Shown here in pieces: positions 41,941 through 50,252 of a DNA stretch of 56,569 nucleotides (its first letter is position 1; each line of letters starts with the position of its first letter). The translations under genes and the position numbers were made by a program. The stretch is from an uncultured Bacteroidales bacterium (GTDB taxonomy: Bacteria > Bacteroidota > Bacteroidia > Bacteroidales > WCHB1-69): assembly GCA_937892025.1 (NCBI GenBank), contig CALAVA010000029.1, positions 1 through 56,569 of the forward strand, given 5' to 3'. The notes below the pieces were generated by a model. It had not been told where the DNA came from and searched no databases. It worked only from the letters and a program-made list of their open reading frames with translations.

Positions 41941-42374
41941 AAACAGTAACATGTGCATTAGTAATGATTAATAAATATGGTGACATTCTTGGATGCCATG
42001 CATATGGAAAAAGAACTGAAAATGGATATGATTTTCCTAAAGGCTGCTATGACAAAGAAGATGGTGACCACCTTACAACAGCTTTGAGAGAACTGAGAGA
42101 AGAAACTGGCATTATCCTTTCAAAAAGCGAACCAATAATTGATGCGGGAATCCATAACCATAACTCAAGAAAGGATATCCATATATTCATTTACCAAGTT
42201 AAACATTTTCCCGATATTCAAAAATTGAATTGTACTTCTTATTTTACCGATAGGCATGGAAAAGAAGTGCCAGAAATGGATGGATATGCAATAATCCATA
42301 AAAAAGATAGAGCTAAATATTTTTATCACATATTACAAAATAAATTTGAATTAATTGATAAACTAAATAATTAA
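41937..42374 (+). CDS. NUDIX hydrolase
   Basis: 145 residues. The NUDIX box is spread over residues 33-59 as FPKGCYDKEDGDHLTTALRE and LREETGI, keeping RELxEETGI with the metal-binding glutamates. The N-terminal ALVMINKYGDILGCHAYG strand is typical. It hydrolyses a nucleoside diphosphate linked to another group. Candidates are ADP-ribose, NAD, Ap4A, oxidised nucleotides and RNA caps; none can be chosen from the sequence. Confidence 0.87.
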   Translation: MKTVTCALVMINKYGDILGCHAYGKRTENGYDFPKGCYDKEDGDHLTTALRELREETGIILSKSEPIIDAGIHNHNSRKDIHIFIYQVKHFPDIQKLNCTSYFTDRHGKEVPEMDGYAIIHKKDRAKYFYHILQNKFELIDKLNN

Positions 42375-42505
42375 AACCATGAACATTATTGATTAAAACA
42401 AAACAAAATGGAAACAAAGGATGGAGAAACAAAAAAAAATAATGTCGTTTGTTTATGGAAGAAAACACGGATTTGATTAATAATTAATAATTATTTTATA
42501 CTATA

Positions 42506-43036
42506 ATGAAAAAACCATTTGATTTAAGCTATTACTACGCCCATCCAGATTGCAAGGTGGAAACGAGGAACGGCCTCAATGCAGAATTTGTTGGATTCCG
42601 TGGCGATGATATGATATGCTGGGTTAGTGGTGCGTACCGTAGTTATAATCACGATGGAACGATAATAGACCGTGATTACTCACATTATGACCTATTCATC
42701 GTCACTGACAAGCCTGAATTTGGGGTGTTTGGAAATCATATTAAGGAGTTGATAGAAGCCTATAACAAAGGCAAAGCCGATGCCTTGAAAGAGTTTGAGA
42801 GCAAGTGCAAGTTTAGTTCTGATATTGAACATGGATATGTCTATGGGTTAGGTTTTAAGGCCGGCAAGGAAGATGCATTAAAGGACTTGCCGAGGTGGGA
42901 GAAATCTAACGCTCTAAACACAAGGCAAACCATAGTTGTTGCCGGATATACGAAAGATAAAGATGAGTTGTATCACAATGGTAATATAATTTCTATTAAA
43001 GACCTCGAAAAACTGCCTGGATTTAAGGATGAATAA
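42506..43036 (+). CDS. Hypothetical protein of a gut-phage family
   Basis: 176 residues. MKKPFDLSYYYAHPDCKVET then GFRGDDMICWVSGAYR has the pattern of small proteins seen in many gut Bacteroidales phages and prophages (FDLxxAxxGaKVxTRdG). The middle has NKGKADALKEFESK and KAGKEDALKDLPRW, two related helical motifs. Base composition is less AT-rich than upstream. It opens a cassette of such families that runs to 49.1 kb. The 130 bases before it hold no gene. Confidence 0.65.
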   Translation: MKKPFDLSYYYAHPDCKVETRNGLNAEFVGFRGDDMICWVSGAYRSYNHDGTIIDRDYSHYDLFIVTDKPEFGVFGNHIKELIEAYNKGKADALKEFESKCKFSSDIEHGYVYGLGFKAGKEDALKDLPRWEKSNALNTRQTIVVAGYTKDKDELYHNGNIISIKDLEKLPGFKDE

Positions 43037-43038
43037 CT

Positions 43039-43134
43039 ATGGCACAAAAGGTCTTGCACTTGAAGCACCTGAAAATATGTATCAAATTGACAAATAAAAT
43101 GGAATACGATAATAAGCAGAAATGTAATCTATAA
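43039..43134 (+). CDS. Possible 31-residue peptide
   Basis: MAQKVLHLKHLKICIKLTNK then MEYDNKQKCNL, basic. It fills the gap between two larger genes. Nothing else supports it, so it may be chance. Confidence 0.25.
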   Translation: MAQKVLHLKHLKICIKLTNKMEYDNKQKCNL

Positions 43135-43150
43135 AATTTTGATATAAAAT

Positions 43151-44026
43151 ATGAAAGCATTGCAATCGTTTGTTGATATTCTTTATCAAAATGGATATAA
43201 AGAAACAAAAGCAGCCTACCAATTTTTAGATGGTGCATTGGAAATTGTTGAATTCTACAAGGAAGATTACCATATATGGTTTTATGTTTATCCTACTCCT
43301 GATTTTAAAAAGTGGCTTGAAAGTTATGAAGGAGAATATAAAATTGATTACAAAAACTACTATGTATCTGGTATAAATATTGAATCCCCTCTTTGCAATA
43401 TTGATGGCTTCACTGATGGTGATACAAGTTGTATTCAATTAGAAGAAGAACCTAATGAGTATGTCAAACACGGATTTGATTTGTTTGAATATTGTTTGAC
43501 ATTACAGACACCAAATCTTCTGAAGCATGAAATGAAAATCATGAGACACAGGCTCGAACACTTGGAATGGGCAGAAAAGAATCTCGTTCCTGTGCTTGAA
43601 AAATATGATTATTTTGCTGAATATGATTCTTTTTTCAATACTGAAAATGACAGGGATAGTTCTAATCAATTGATTACTTTCAAACATAAAAACAGTTTTA
43701 GAGGAATTATAAGCATTGAAACTGATGCTCTTACTGGCGATATTAATATTGTCGCAGACGGAATCAATGTAAGTGATATGTATGGTAAGAATGCAGAAGA
43801 AGTATTTACTATAATGCTTGAAAAAGTATGGAAAGACGATGATGTGCAATATGGATATATCTTTAGTGGAGACCCAAAAGAAACTGTTGATTCTGCCACT
43901 GAAATACGTTGTTTGTTGCAAGCAATTAGAGAAGGACAACGTGACGATACAATTAACTTTGACATTATTCCTGAACGTTATAACAAAGATGTTGAAAAAT
44001 ATAATGATATAATAAAAGAAAAATAA
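43151..44026 (+). CDS. Hypothetical protein
   Basis: 291 residues, unrecognised. Two domains seem likely: residues 1-120 (YQFLDGALEIVEFYKEDYHI, WFYVYPTPDFKKWLESYEGE) and 125-290, which starts with a helical HEMKIMRHRLEHLEWAEKNL and continues as an alpha/beta domain. Acidic overall. No enzymatic motif was seen. Confidence 0.65.
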   Translation: MKALQSFVDILYQNGYKETKAAYQFLDGALEIVEFYKEDYHIWFYVYPTPDFKKWLESYEGEYKIDYKNYYVSGINIESPLCNIDGFTDGDTSCIQLEEEPNEYVKHGFDLFEYCLTLQTPNLLKHEMKIMRHRLEHLEWAEKNLVPVLEKYDYFAEYDSFFNTENDRDSSNQLITFKHKNSFRGIISIETDALTGDINIVADGINVSDMYGKNAEEVFTIMLEKVWKDDDVQYGYIFSGDPKETVDSATEIRCLLQAIREGQRDDTINFDIIPERYNKDVEKYNDIIKEK

Positions 44027-44027
44027 T

Positions 44028-44133
44028 ATGATATTTTATCATAGTACATCAATAGAAAATTGGAAAAATACAGTCAGAAGGAATTCTGTATGGTAGAAGA
44101 TATGTCCTGTATAATGACGGTAGTTGTAAATAA
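44028..44133 (+). pseudogene. Frameshifted small gene
   Basis: ATG 44028 gives MIFYHSTSIENWKNTVRRNS and stops at TAG. The adjacent frame continues YGRRYVLYNDGSCK before a TAA. Joined, the sequence reads naturally, so one indel has probably broken it. Confidence 0.4.
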
Positions 44134-44287
44134 GTTGACAGATGTACATAATCTCACACCTGACATTGAAGAATCCAAACAATATGGCGAAATAGTATTA
44201 CAAGTAGAATATGACCTACATAACTCTAAACATAATAATTATAATCCAAACTTATGTTTTACTGAAATCTACGAAAACAAGAAGTAG
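44090..44287 (+). CDS. Hypothetical protein, doubtful
   Basis: 65 residues from the ATG at 44090, MVEDMSCIMTVVVNKLTDVH and on to ENKK. It overlaps the broken small gene in another frame. The length and the regular end before a promoter motif give limited support. Confidence 0.35.
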   Translation: MVEDMSCIMTVVVNKLTDVHNLTPDIEESKQYGEIVLQVEYDLHNSKHNNYNPNLCFTEIYENKK

Positions 44288-44306
44288 TTTGGCACGATTA
44301 TTGTAA
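44288..44306 (+). promoter_or_regulatory. Sigma-54-like promoter motif (TGGCACG-N4-TTG)
   Basis: TTTGGCACGATTATTGTAA, about 65 bases before the ATG at 44371. Confidence 0.65.
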
Positions 44307-44370
44307 GTAACACTATTGTATAACCAATTAGTTGGCAAATAAGAGTATATGAACATAAAGTAAAGAAACT

Positions 44371-44661
44371 ATGACACAAGAAGAAATAATGGCCTATGAC
44401 AAGATGATAATAGAAATGTGTTCACAAGTTGACCCAAAGTCTAAAAACATTTTTATGCCAATACCAAAGGGCGAGGAATATAGGTACATGTGTTTTCAAT
44501 TAGCACAAGGTTACGAAATGGATTACATCTCATTTCCTTATATATTAGTCAATGAATTTGGCGAGGGTGAACATGTCGATTCTTTTAATAGCAGACATCC
44601 AAATTTTGCACAAGACATTTCTGATTGTAGAACATGGTGGAAACAGAAAACAAAGTATTAA
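44371..44661 (+). CDS. Hypothetical protein
   Basis: 96 residues. MTQEEIMAYDKMIIEMCSQV, then FMPIPKGEEYRYMCFQLAQG. Probably helical. It starts a run of tightly packed small genes of gut-phage type. Confidence 0.6.
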   Translation: MTQEEIMAYDKMIIEMCSQVDPKSKNIFMPIPKGEEYRYMCFQLAQGYEMDYISFPYILVNEFGEGEHVDSFNSRHPNFAQDISDCRTWWKQKTKY

Positions 44662-44666
44662 AAGTT

Positions 44667-45074
44667 ATGACACAAAAAGACAAAGAACTATTACTTAAAG
44701 ACCTATGTGCAAGGCTACCATATAATGTTAAAATTGCATTTTATTATAAGAGTAATGCTGGAATAACTATTAATGAAGATAGAGACTTACAGTTTGATGA
44801 TGTCAAAGCCATAAAATATGATACAGATTCGCAAGACTGTTGGTATGAAATTTCACGCAAGCCTTATCTTCGTCCAATGTCAAGTATGACTGAGGAAGAA
44901 GAGAAAGAATATCATAAAGTTCTTATTAAATCCCAAGAATGCTCTTTTAGGAACAGTGAATCTGCGACTACAATAGTAAATGATTGGCTACTATCTAAGA
45001 ACTTTGACGTAAGAGGTCTTATAGAAAAGGGATTAGCCTTAGAATCTCCAGAAGGAATGTATAAAACAGAATAA
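44667..45074 (+). CDS. Gut Bacteroidales phage family protein (RPMSSMTEEE motif)
   Basis: 135 residues from the ATG at 44667 (MTQKDKELLLKDLCARLPYN); an earlier in-frame Met overlaps the preceding gene. YLRPMSSMTEEEEKEYHKVL in the middle and FDVRGLIEKGLALESPEGMY at the end are hallmarks of a family I recall from many Bacteroides and Prevotella phages and prophages. Function unknown. Confidence 0.75.
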   Translation: MTQKDKELLLKDLCARLPYNVKIAFYYKSNAGITINEDRDLQFDDVKAIKYDTDSQDCWYEISRKPYLRPMSSMTEEEEKEYHKVLIKSQECSFRNSESATTIVNDWLLSKNFDVRGLIEKGLALESPEGMYKTE

Positions 45075-45077
45075 GAT

Positions 45078-45245
45078 ATGATTACATACAAAAAGATAGA
45101 AGAGGCTAAGATAATAATTGAAAAATGTTGTAACTGTATCAACAATGGTAATATCAATAGCCTTGCAAGTTATGAAGAAGGTGTAAAAGATGCCTTAAAT
45201 TGGATACTTTATGATGATATGAAACCAATTGTTGAAGAGTTATGA
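45078..45245 (+). CDS. Hypothetical 55-residue protein
   Basis: MITYKKIEEAKIIIEKCCNC then INNGNINSLASYEEGVKDAL, helical. Its TGA overlaps the next ATG (ATGA at 45242), which supports it as a real gene. Confidence 0.6.
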   Translation: MITYKKIEEAKIIIEKCCNCINNGNINSLASYEEGVKDALNWILYDDMKPIVEEL

Positions 45246-45631
45246 TTACAGAAGACTATTGTTCATACGAAGTTAGCAAGCTTCTTAAAGAGAAGGGGTT
45301 TTATCAAGACTGCTATTCATATCCAGTATATTGGATGAATGGCAAAAATCCTGTACTATCTTTTGAAGGAAATGATGATTTTCCTTATGAACAAAATGAA
45401 GCTTGCGCCCCTTCTCAATCCGTAGCGATGAAGTGGCTGAGAGAAGTACATAATATCTATATAATGATAGATAAAGACTTTGCTACAACTAATGGATGGC
45501 ATTATTTTATATCTACAAAGGATATGTGGGAGAATAATGTAGACAAATCTGTTCAGCAAGAGTCAAATAATTATACTTACGAAGAAGCTTGTGAAGCATC
45601 TATTAAGTATTGTTTAGAAAATTTAATTTAG
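45242..45631 (+). CDS. Gut Bacteroidales phage family protein (YCSYEVxKLLKEKGF)
   Basis: 129 residues. The start DYCSYEVSKLLKEKGF, central SQSVAMKWLREVHNI and end YTYEEACEASIKYCLENLI match a common gut-phage family of unknown function. The pattern is complete from end to end. Confidence 0.72.
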   Translation: MITEDYCSYEVSKLLKEKGFYQDCYSYPVYWMNGKNPVLSFEGNDDFPYEQNEACAPSQSVAMKWLREVHNIYIMIDKDFATTNGWHYFISTKDMWENNVDKSVQQESNNYTYEEACEASIKYCLENLI

Positions 45632-45633
45632 AT

Positions 45634-45750
45634 ATGGCAGAGAAAATGATAGCCACTAACACAGAAACGAAAATGAACTACACATCAATCGAGCAAAGTA
45701 AGAAACTTTTGGAACCAGATAAGATTTATCTGAAGGAATGTATAATTTAA
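45634..45750 (+). pseudogene. Truncated gut-phage gene (YTSIEQSKKLLE)
   Basis: 38 residues: MNYTSIEQSKKLLEPDKIYL is embedded after MAEKMIATNTETK. The YTSIEQSKKLLELGL start is common in gut phages, where it opens proteins of about 150 residues. Here it stops after 38, so it is probably a deletion remnant. Confidence 0.5.
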
Positions 45751-45765
45751 AATATTGAAGCAATT

Positions 45766-46098
45766 ATGACAAAGTACATTGATACAGAAAAAATGAAAGC
45801 CGAGATAGAGCGGCGTTTGTCCTACCTCCATGTTGAGAGTGGACAGGGGATAATTCTTACTCAAGAATTAAGGAACCAACTTATAAGCCTTCTTTCCTTC
45901 ACAGACTCTCTTCAGCAGGAGCAGCCTTCTCTCCCATCCAATCTTAACGAGGCAGCAAAGAATTATGCCACAGAATACACCGAAAACGAAAATGGTAATG
46001 GTGGCGATGATTGGGAGGATGATATTGCTATTGCTTTCAAGGATGGAGCAGAGTGGATGGCAGAACAAATGATAACTTCTAAAACAAAACAACTATGA
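45766..46098 (+). CDS. Gut Bacteroidales phage family protein (KYIDTEKMKAEIERR)
   Basis: 110 residues. KYIDTEKMKAEIERRLSYL, LLSFTDSLQQEQPS and AFKDGAEWMAEQM match a widespread family in Bacteroides phages. Mainly helical; function unknown. Overlaps the next gene by four bases. Confidence 0.75.
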   Translation: MTKYIDTEKMKAEIERRLSYLHVESGQGIILTQELRNQLISLLSFTDSLQQEQPSLPSNLNEAAKNYATEYTENENGNGGDDWEDDIAIAFKDGAEWMAEQMITSKTKQL

Positions 46099-46541
46099 CA
46101 CAAGAAGAAAAAGCAAAAGCCTATGATGAGGCTTTAGAAAAAGCAAAGATGATGATAGTTGATGGCGGTTATGATGCATTTAATAACCCATTTGTTAAAC
46201 TTTTCCCCGAACTCAAAGAGAGCGAGGATGAGAAGATAAGGAAAGCCATCGTGAATGTCATAGAAAATGGCTTCACATTAAGAGAGGATTGTCATTACTT
46301 TTTTGATGATTTCACAAAAGAACAAATGCTTTCTTGGCTTGAAAAGCAAGGTGAGCAGAAGCCTATGTCACAAGATTATGATGAGGCTTTTGACGAGTTT
46401 ATGAGCCATATCCCTGAAAAAGACCCCAACGGCGGTGACACTTGCTATGATTACGATGACATGCTGTCCGCAATTCGGTTTGGCATCAATTGGCAGAAAG
46501 AGCAGAATACTGATGGGTGGAGTGATGAAGATGAAGAATGA
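46095..46541 (+). CDS. WLEKQ-repeat protein (gut phage family)
   Basis: 148 residues. AKAYDEALEKAKMMI, FPELKESEDEKIRKAI and MLSWLEKQGEQKP form one repeat unit, the same unit found twice in the gene at 46853. The C-terminus has ending FGINWQKEQNTDGWSDEDEE. Such proteins are abundant in gut Bacteroidales phages; function unknown. Confidence 0.75.
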   Translation: MTQEEKAKAYDEALEKAKMMIVDGGYDAFNNPFVKLFPELKESEDEKIRKAIVNVIENGFTLREDCHYFFDDFTKEQMLSWLEKQGEQKPMSQDYDEAFDEFMSHIPEKDPNGGDTCYDYDDMLSAIRFGINWQKEQNTDGWSDEDEE

Positions 46542-46839
46542 AGCACTTAGAGATTTCCTAGTTAATTCTGATGATACTGGGAGATTTATAGTAAAGAGCT
46601 TAAAGACTGGACATACTTATTATGTTGAGCCTCTCGACGGTGGTGAAAGAATAGATTGGGGAGACTTAAATCCTGCTACCAAAAAGTTAGAAGGAGACTA
46701 TGGAAGTAAACATAAAGGAGCAATAAAAGAATCAGAATCACTTATTACCGAGGAAAATGGATTCACAAACATAACTACCCTGCCTCCTGGATACTCACCG
46801 CTCGAATATATAGAAGAACTAGATAAAAAAAATAACTAA
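46525..46839 (+). CDS. Gut Bacteroidales phage family protein (EALRDFLVNSDDTGRF)
   Basis: 104 residues from the ATG at 46525, overlapping the preceding gene by 17 bases. EALRDFLVNSDDTGRFIVKS, then KTGHTYYVEPLDGGERIDWG and ESLITEENGFTNI are the diagnostic parts of a very common gut-phage family of unknown function. Confidence 0.78.
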   Translation: MKMKNEALRDFLVNSDDTGRFIVKSLKTGHTYYVEPLDGGERIDWGDLNPATKKLEGDYGSKHKGAIKESESLITEENGFTNITTLPPGYSPLEYIEELDKKNN

Positions 46840-46852
46840 AAACTGTATAATC

Positions 46853-47788
46853 ATGGACTACGAAAAGAAATACAAAGAGGCTCTTGAAATAATGGAAAAG
46901 TATCTTAAAAGTTGTAATGCTGGGGTTATTGCAGAAAATACCATCAAAGAAGCATTCCCCGAACTCAAAGAGAGCAAGGATGAGAAGATAAGGAAATCTA
47001 TTTGGCAAGTCTTGTCAAGAGGAGAATCTACAAGAGTCCTTAATGCATTGGGTATCCAATTATCCGAAGCATTTGACTGGCTTGAAAAGCAGAAAAATAC
47101 AACTTCAGTAACATCTATACATGAAGCATATGAAAGCGGTTTTAACAATGGAATCAACACTGTTGTGCAAGAACCTGAAGAGTATGGATTACTGAAAGAG
47201 CAGAAGTCTGCTTGTAGTGAAGAGGATGAGAAGATAAGGAAAGAACTTATTGAATTTCTTTGTGAATTATCGAAATTAGGGAAAAATACTAATTTTGATA
47301 GATGGAGTAAAGCTGACTGTGCTAATTGGCTTGCTTGGCTTGAGAAGCAGTGTGAGCAGAAGCCAGCAGAGTGGAGCGAAGTGGATGAAGTTATGATAGA
47401 ACTTATCACAGATTCTCTAAAATGTTTGTTAGAAGAACATCGTAATAGTATCGCTGATTCACAAATACAAAAAGAAATTGCTTGGCTAAAATCTCTCAGT
47501 CCCAACAAAAAACAGGAGTGGAGTGGGGTAAATGAAAAAGTTGTCATGTGTTGTAAATTTCTTCGTGACGCTTTATTGTGTATAGACTATGATGATTCAC
47601 ACAAGAATGATATAGAAAAATGTATTCAGTGGCTTAATTCCCTCAGACCTCAGAACCAATAGAAGCCAAGTGAGGAGCAATTAATAGATTTAGAATTATC
47701 TATAAAATATCTCTTGACTAAAGAGCAAGACATTAAAGTTCCATTATTAGAATATTTATATGACAAACTTAAAAACTTTAAATTATGA
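46853..47788 (+). pseudogene. WLEKQ-repeat protein with in-frame TAG (possible read-through)
   Basis: The frame encodes 269 residues up to TAG at 47660, then stays open for 41 more codons to TGA at 47786, which overlaps the next ATG as ATGA. The extension KPSEEQLIDLELSIKYLLTK matches what the family normally has after a Trp (QNxWKPSxEQ), so TAG probably replaced TGG. Upstream are DYEKKYKEALEIMEKYL, FPELKESKDEKIRKSI and EEDEKIRKELIEFL units. Either a nonsense mutation has shortened the protein by about 13% or TAG is partly read through. Confidence 0.65.
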
Positions 47789-48147
47789 ATGCAACACTAA
47801 GACAAAGAATTGAAGAAGCAGCGAGGGAATACAATATTCGTGCATATTCTCCATTTGATGACAATTATGAGTTGTCAAGACAGTTTGAAAATGATTGTAA
47901 CTGTTTTAAAGAAGGTGCCACCTTCGCATTGCAGAACCAATGGATAAGCGTGGAAGATGCATTACCAAATAAAAATGGTTTGTACTTAACACTAAACATT
48001 AATAGCACAAATCAAACATTTGCAGACACTTGTCAATGGAATGCAAAAGGAAAGTATTGGTATACAGAACTATGCGGTGATGTATTTTATCACGAAAGAA
48101 CCCATTGGATGGAAATCCCAAAACTAAAAGATAAAAATGAACCATGA
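47785..48147 (+). CDS. DUF551 domain protein
   Basis: 120 residues. RQRIEEAAREYNIRAYSPFD at the start is followed by ALQNQWISVEDALPNKNGLY near residue 49 and ends THWMEIPKL, the DUF551 layout (WISVxDxLP...HWMPLP). Family function unknown; it is common in gut phages. Its ATG overlaps the TGA that would close the read-through product upstream. Confidence 0.8.
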   Translation: MNATLRQRIEEAAREYNIRAYSPFDDNYELSRQFENDCNCFKEGATFALQNQWISVEDALPNKNGLYLTLNINSTNQTFADTCQWNAKGKYWYTELCGDVFYHERTHWMEIPKLKDKNEP

Positions 48148-48340
48148 CATTACACATTGCTCAGGAGAAGATATTTTAATACAAAATGACACTTCCCATC
48201 GTTTCATTTGTCCAAAAAGGAATGGATGCAGAAGATACCAAGCCTATAAGCAAATCCCTGAGAATACAACAGTTTCCATGACATTTGCTTTGGAATGTGC
48301 TAAAGACAACTATAATCTATATTGGGAAAATAAAGAATAA
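48137..48340 (+). CDS. Small Cys protein (CPKRNGCRRYQAY family)
   Basis: 67 residues. CSGE near residue 8 and CPKRNGCRRYQAYKQ near 25 form a four-Cys site typical of small gut-phage proteins. Overlaps DUF551 by 11 bases. Confidence 0.65.
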   Translation: MNHDITHCSGEDILIQNDTSHRFICPKRNGCRRYQAYKQIPENTTVSMTFALECAKDNYNLYWENKE

Positions 48341-48363
48341 CTACAAAGAAAACAATAACTTGA

Positions 48364-48552
48364 ATGAGAGAGAAAATAGATGTAGCGAAGCTACTTTGTT
48401 CTTGGATTAAAAGCACGCAATACAGACATTTGAGTATAGAACTTCAAGATGCTCTTAAGGAGCAAGGTCTTGTATATGAAGATGGGAAGATTCTTAAGAT
48501 GTATGATAAGGAAGTGATTGAATCCAATAACCTTGATGAACTTGCATATTAA
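48364..48552 (+). CDS. Hypothetical small protein
   Basis: 62 residues, mostly helical: LSIELQDALKEQGLVYEDGK is the recognisable part, recalled from gut-phage hypotheticals. No function assigned. Confidence 0.6.
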   Translation: MREKIDVAKLLCSWIKSTQYRHLSIELQDALKEQGLVYEDGKILKMYDKEVIESNNLDELAY

Positions 48553-48597
48553 TGAAACTATATATCTATTATAATAATAATACCAAAAATAAAAAGC

Positions 48598-48855
48598 ATG
48601 GATAAAAAAGATTACATGAGACTTCCAAAGGAGAGGTTGGCAGAACTGTTGATTGAGAAAGACAACGAGATAAAAAGATTACAGTTATTCTTAAGGAATG
48701 AAGGTAATGAATCTAATAGTTCTGCAATACCTTGTTATGCTCCAAATGGAATCTGTACAAATCCTTTCAGAGATTGTATAAACTGTCCAAAAACAAGAAC
48801 TACAGGATTTAATACAAATTCTCCACAAACACAAGACAATCTATGGCCGCAATAG
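48598..48855 (+). CDS. Small Cys protein (CYAPNGICTNPFRDC family)
   Basis: 85 residues. A helical start (LPKERLAELLIEKDNEIKRL) precedes PCYAPNGICTNPFRDCINCP, a four- to five-Cys motif known from gut-phage hypotheticals, then a Thr/Asn/Gln-rich tail. Overlaps the next gene. Confidence 0.68.
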   Translation: MDKKDYMRLPKERLAELLIEKDNEIKRLQLFLRNEGNESNSSAIPCYAPNGICTNPFRDCINCPKTRTTGFNTNSPQTQDNLWPQ

Positions 48856-49148
48856 ACAAAATCTATGTAAAGACATACGATGAATATCTTCAATTCAAGA
48901 ATTGGTGTGAAATACAATCTGAATTAGAGGATAAGTATGGTAAGAAAGTAAAACTTACCAACTATCTTAGAAAGGATTGGAAAAACAAGGAAGATTGGGG
49001 TAATATAACTCATCCAGTGATGAACAATCCTTATTATGTGGATGCCTATATCATTCGTAATTGTCCACTATCTAAACCATATATAGTAATAGGATACATC
49101 CCAAAAAATACTATATCTTATGAGGATATTTGTGGCGTAATAGTTTAA
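48843..49148 (+). CDS. Gut phage family protein (IDKIYVKTYDEYLQF)
   Basis: 101 residues. AAIDKIYVKTYDEYLQFKNW is a common opening in gut-phage proteins, with Trp/Lys-rich LRKDWKNKEDWGN later. Last plus-strand gene before the convergence zone; a further in-frame remnant may follow to about 49235. Confidence 0.68.
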   Translation: MAAIDKIYVKTYDEYLQFKNWCEIQSELEDKYGKKVKLTNYLRKDWKNKEDWGNITHPVMNNPYYVDAYIIRNCPLSKPYIVIGYIPKNTISYEDICGVIV

Positions 49149-49895
49149 GAAAACATCGTTCTTACAAAAGTGTTCGAAAATATTGAAGATTTTCTTATAT
49201 ACAGACAAGAACTCTTAAACAAAGAAAGTAATAAGTAACTTAATCCCTATCGAAAAAAATAAAAAAGGTATAGTGAAAGATATAACTTTTGACACATTCT
49301 GATATCATTTTGATATCAAATTTATACATAATTTAAACATTTTTTTTATGGCTGTTTTTTAATTATAATTTTAATTTTAATTGCTTAATAATAATTAAAT
49401 TATAATTACTTTATAATCAGTGCTGTATGAAGTGCTGATAATATGGATGTTATGCGGTGGGAAAAAGTGGGAGTTTTTGCATCTTTTTTTTATTTTAAAA
49501 AAGTGCCATTTTCGGCCATCAATTAAATCGGTATTTGCTGAACAAATTTTTTGTTAGTAAATTGGCGGTATTTTGGCGGTATTTTGGCAGAAAATTGGTG
49601 GATTTTAATTAGAATTATTCTGTGTGGGCTATAGCGGAAAAGTGTCAATTCTTTTGTGGCTTGTGATAATTTTAATTAAAATTTTTTAATTAGAAACAAG
49701 ATAAATTAGAATTACAATTAAAATTTAAATTCATTCTAAATAAAGCACTTACGGGGATGTGGTTAAAAAAAATAGGTCAAAAAAAAATTGGTTAAAATTT
49801 GTTTTTGTTAATTATAATTAAAATTAAGGTTTATGGGGATACAATTATAATTTTAATTTTCAGTAATGGGCCTAATAATAATTTTAATTAAAAAT
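49149..49895. other. Non-coding AT-rich convergence zone with TTAATTATAATTTTAATT repeats
   Basis: No gene was found in about 750 bases. Variants of AATTATAATTTTAATT or its complement recur at roughly 49361, 49389, 49668, 49700, 49808, 49840, 49871 and 49923, and again at 50268 and 51035. A short tandem GGCGGTATTTT lies near 49563. Plus genes end on the left and minus genes on the right. No clear intrinsic terminator for the plus strand was seen. Confidence 0.6.
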
Positions 49896-49921
49896 AAAAG
49901 GGCCCCATACTTGGAGCCCCG
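49896..49921 (-). terminator. Intrinsic terminator for the minus-strand membrane protein gene
   Basis: GGGCTCC/GGGGCCC stem (one G-U) with a six-base loop, followed by TTTT on the minus strand, 21 bases after the stop at 49942. Confidence 0.82.
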
Positions 49922-49941
49922 TAGATAATTTTAATTAGAAT

Positions 49942-50223
49942 TTAAATTTCGTCATCGCCTTCGTAGGTATTATCATCTTCAGGGATGTTTGAGTCAAGAT
50001 TTTCACTTGGTTCATTATTATCATTGTTAACGTTAATATGAGTTCCAAAGCCTTTAATTCTATCAATGATTCCACAAACTTGGATTAGTAGGAATATAGC
50101 AGTAAAGAACAAAAGCAAGTTAATCAACAATGTTGAGAACGTCATCATTGTTGCTGAATAGAAGCATCCAATTGCTACAATGAGTAGCACGAAAACGAGT
50201 AATTCTTGTAAAATTTTTTTCAT
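49942..50223 (-). CDS. Small membrane protein with acidic tail
   Basis: 93 residues. Two adjacent transmembrane helices (residues 7-25 and 30-52, LVFVLLIVAIGCFYSATMMT and LLINLLLFFTAIFLLIQVCG) are followed by an acidic Asn/Asp/Glu-rich tail. Size and topology fit a holin or a membrane-remodelling protein, but nothing nearby confirms it. It has both an ACTATTTAT motif close by and a sigma-54-like motif 240 bases upstream. Confidence 0.65.
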   Translation of the reverse strand: MKKILQELLVFVLLIVAIGCFYSATMMTFSTLLINLLLFFTAIFLLIQVCGIIDRIKGFGTHINVNNDNNEPSENLDSNIPEDDNTYEGDDEI

Positions 50224-50243
50224 ATAATTAAAATTAGGTAATA

Positions 50244-50252
50244 ATAAATAGT
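50244..50252 (-). promoter_or_regulatory. ACTATTTAT late-type promoter motif
   Basis: ACTATTTAT on the minus strand, 21 bases before the start at 50223. Confidence 0.5.

Noticed and set aside
46858..47547. A 229-codon minus-strand frame
   Set aside because: It is the mirror of the repetitive WLEKQ gene; Ser/Phe-rich composition reflects the complementary strand.
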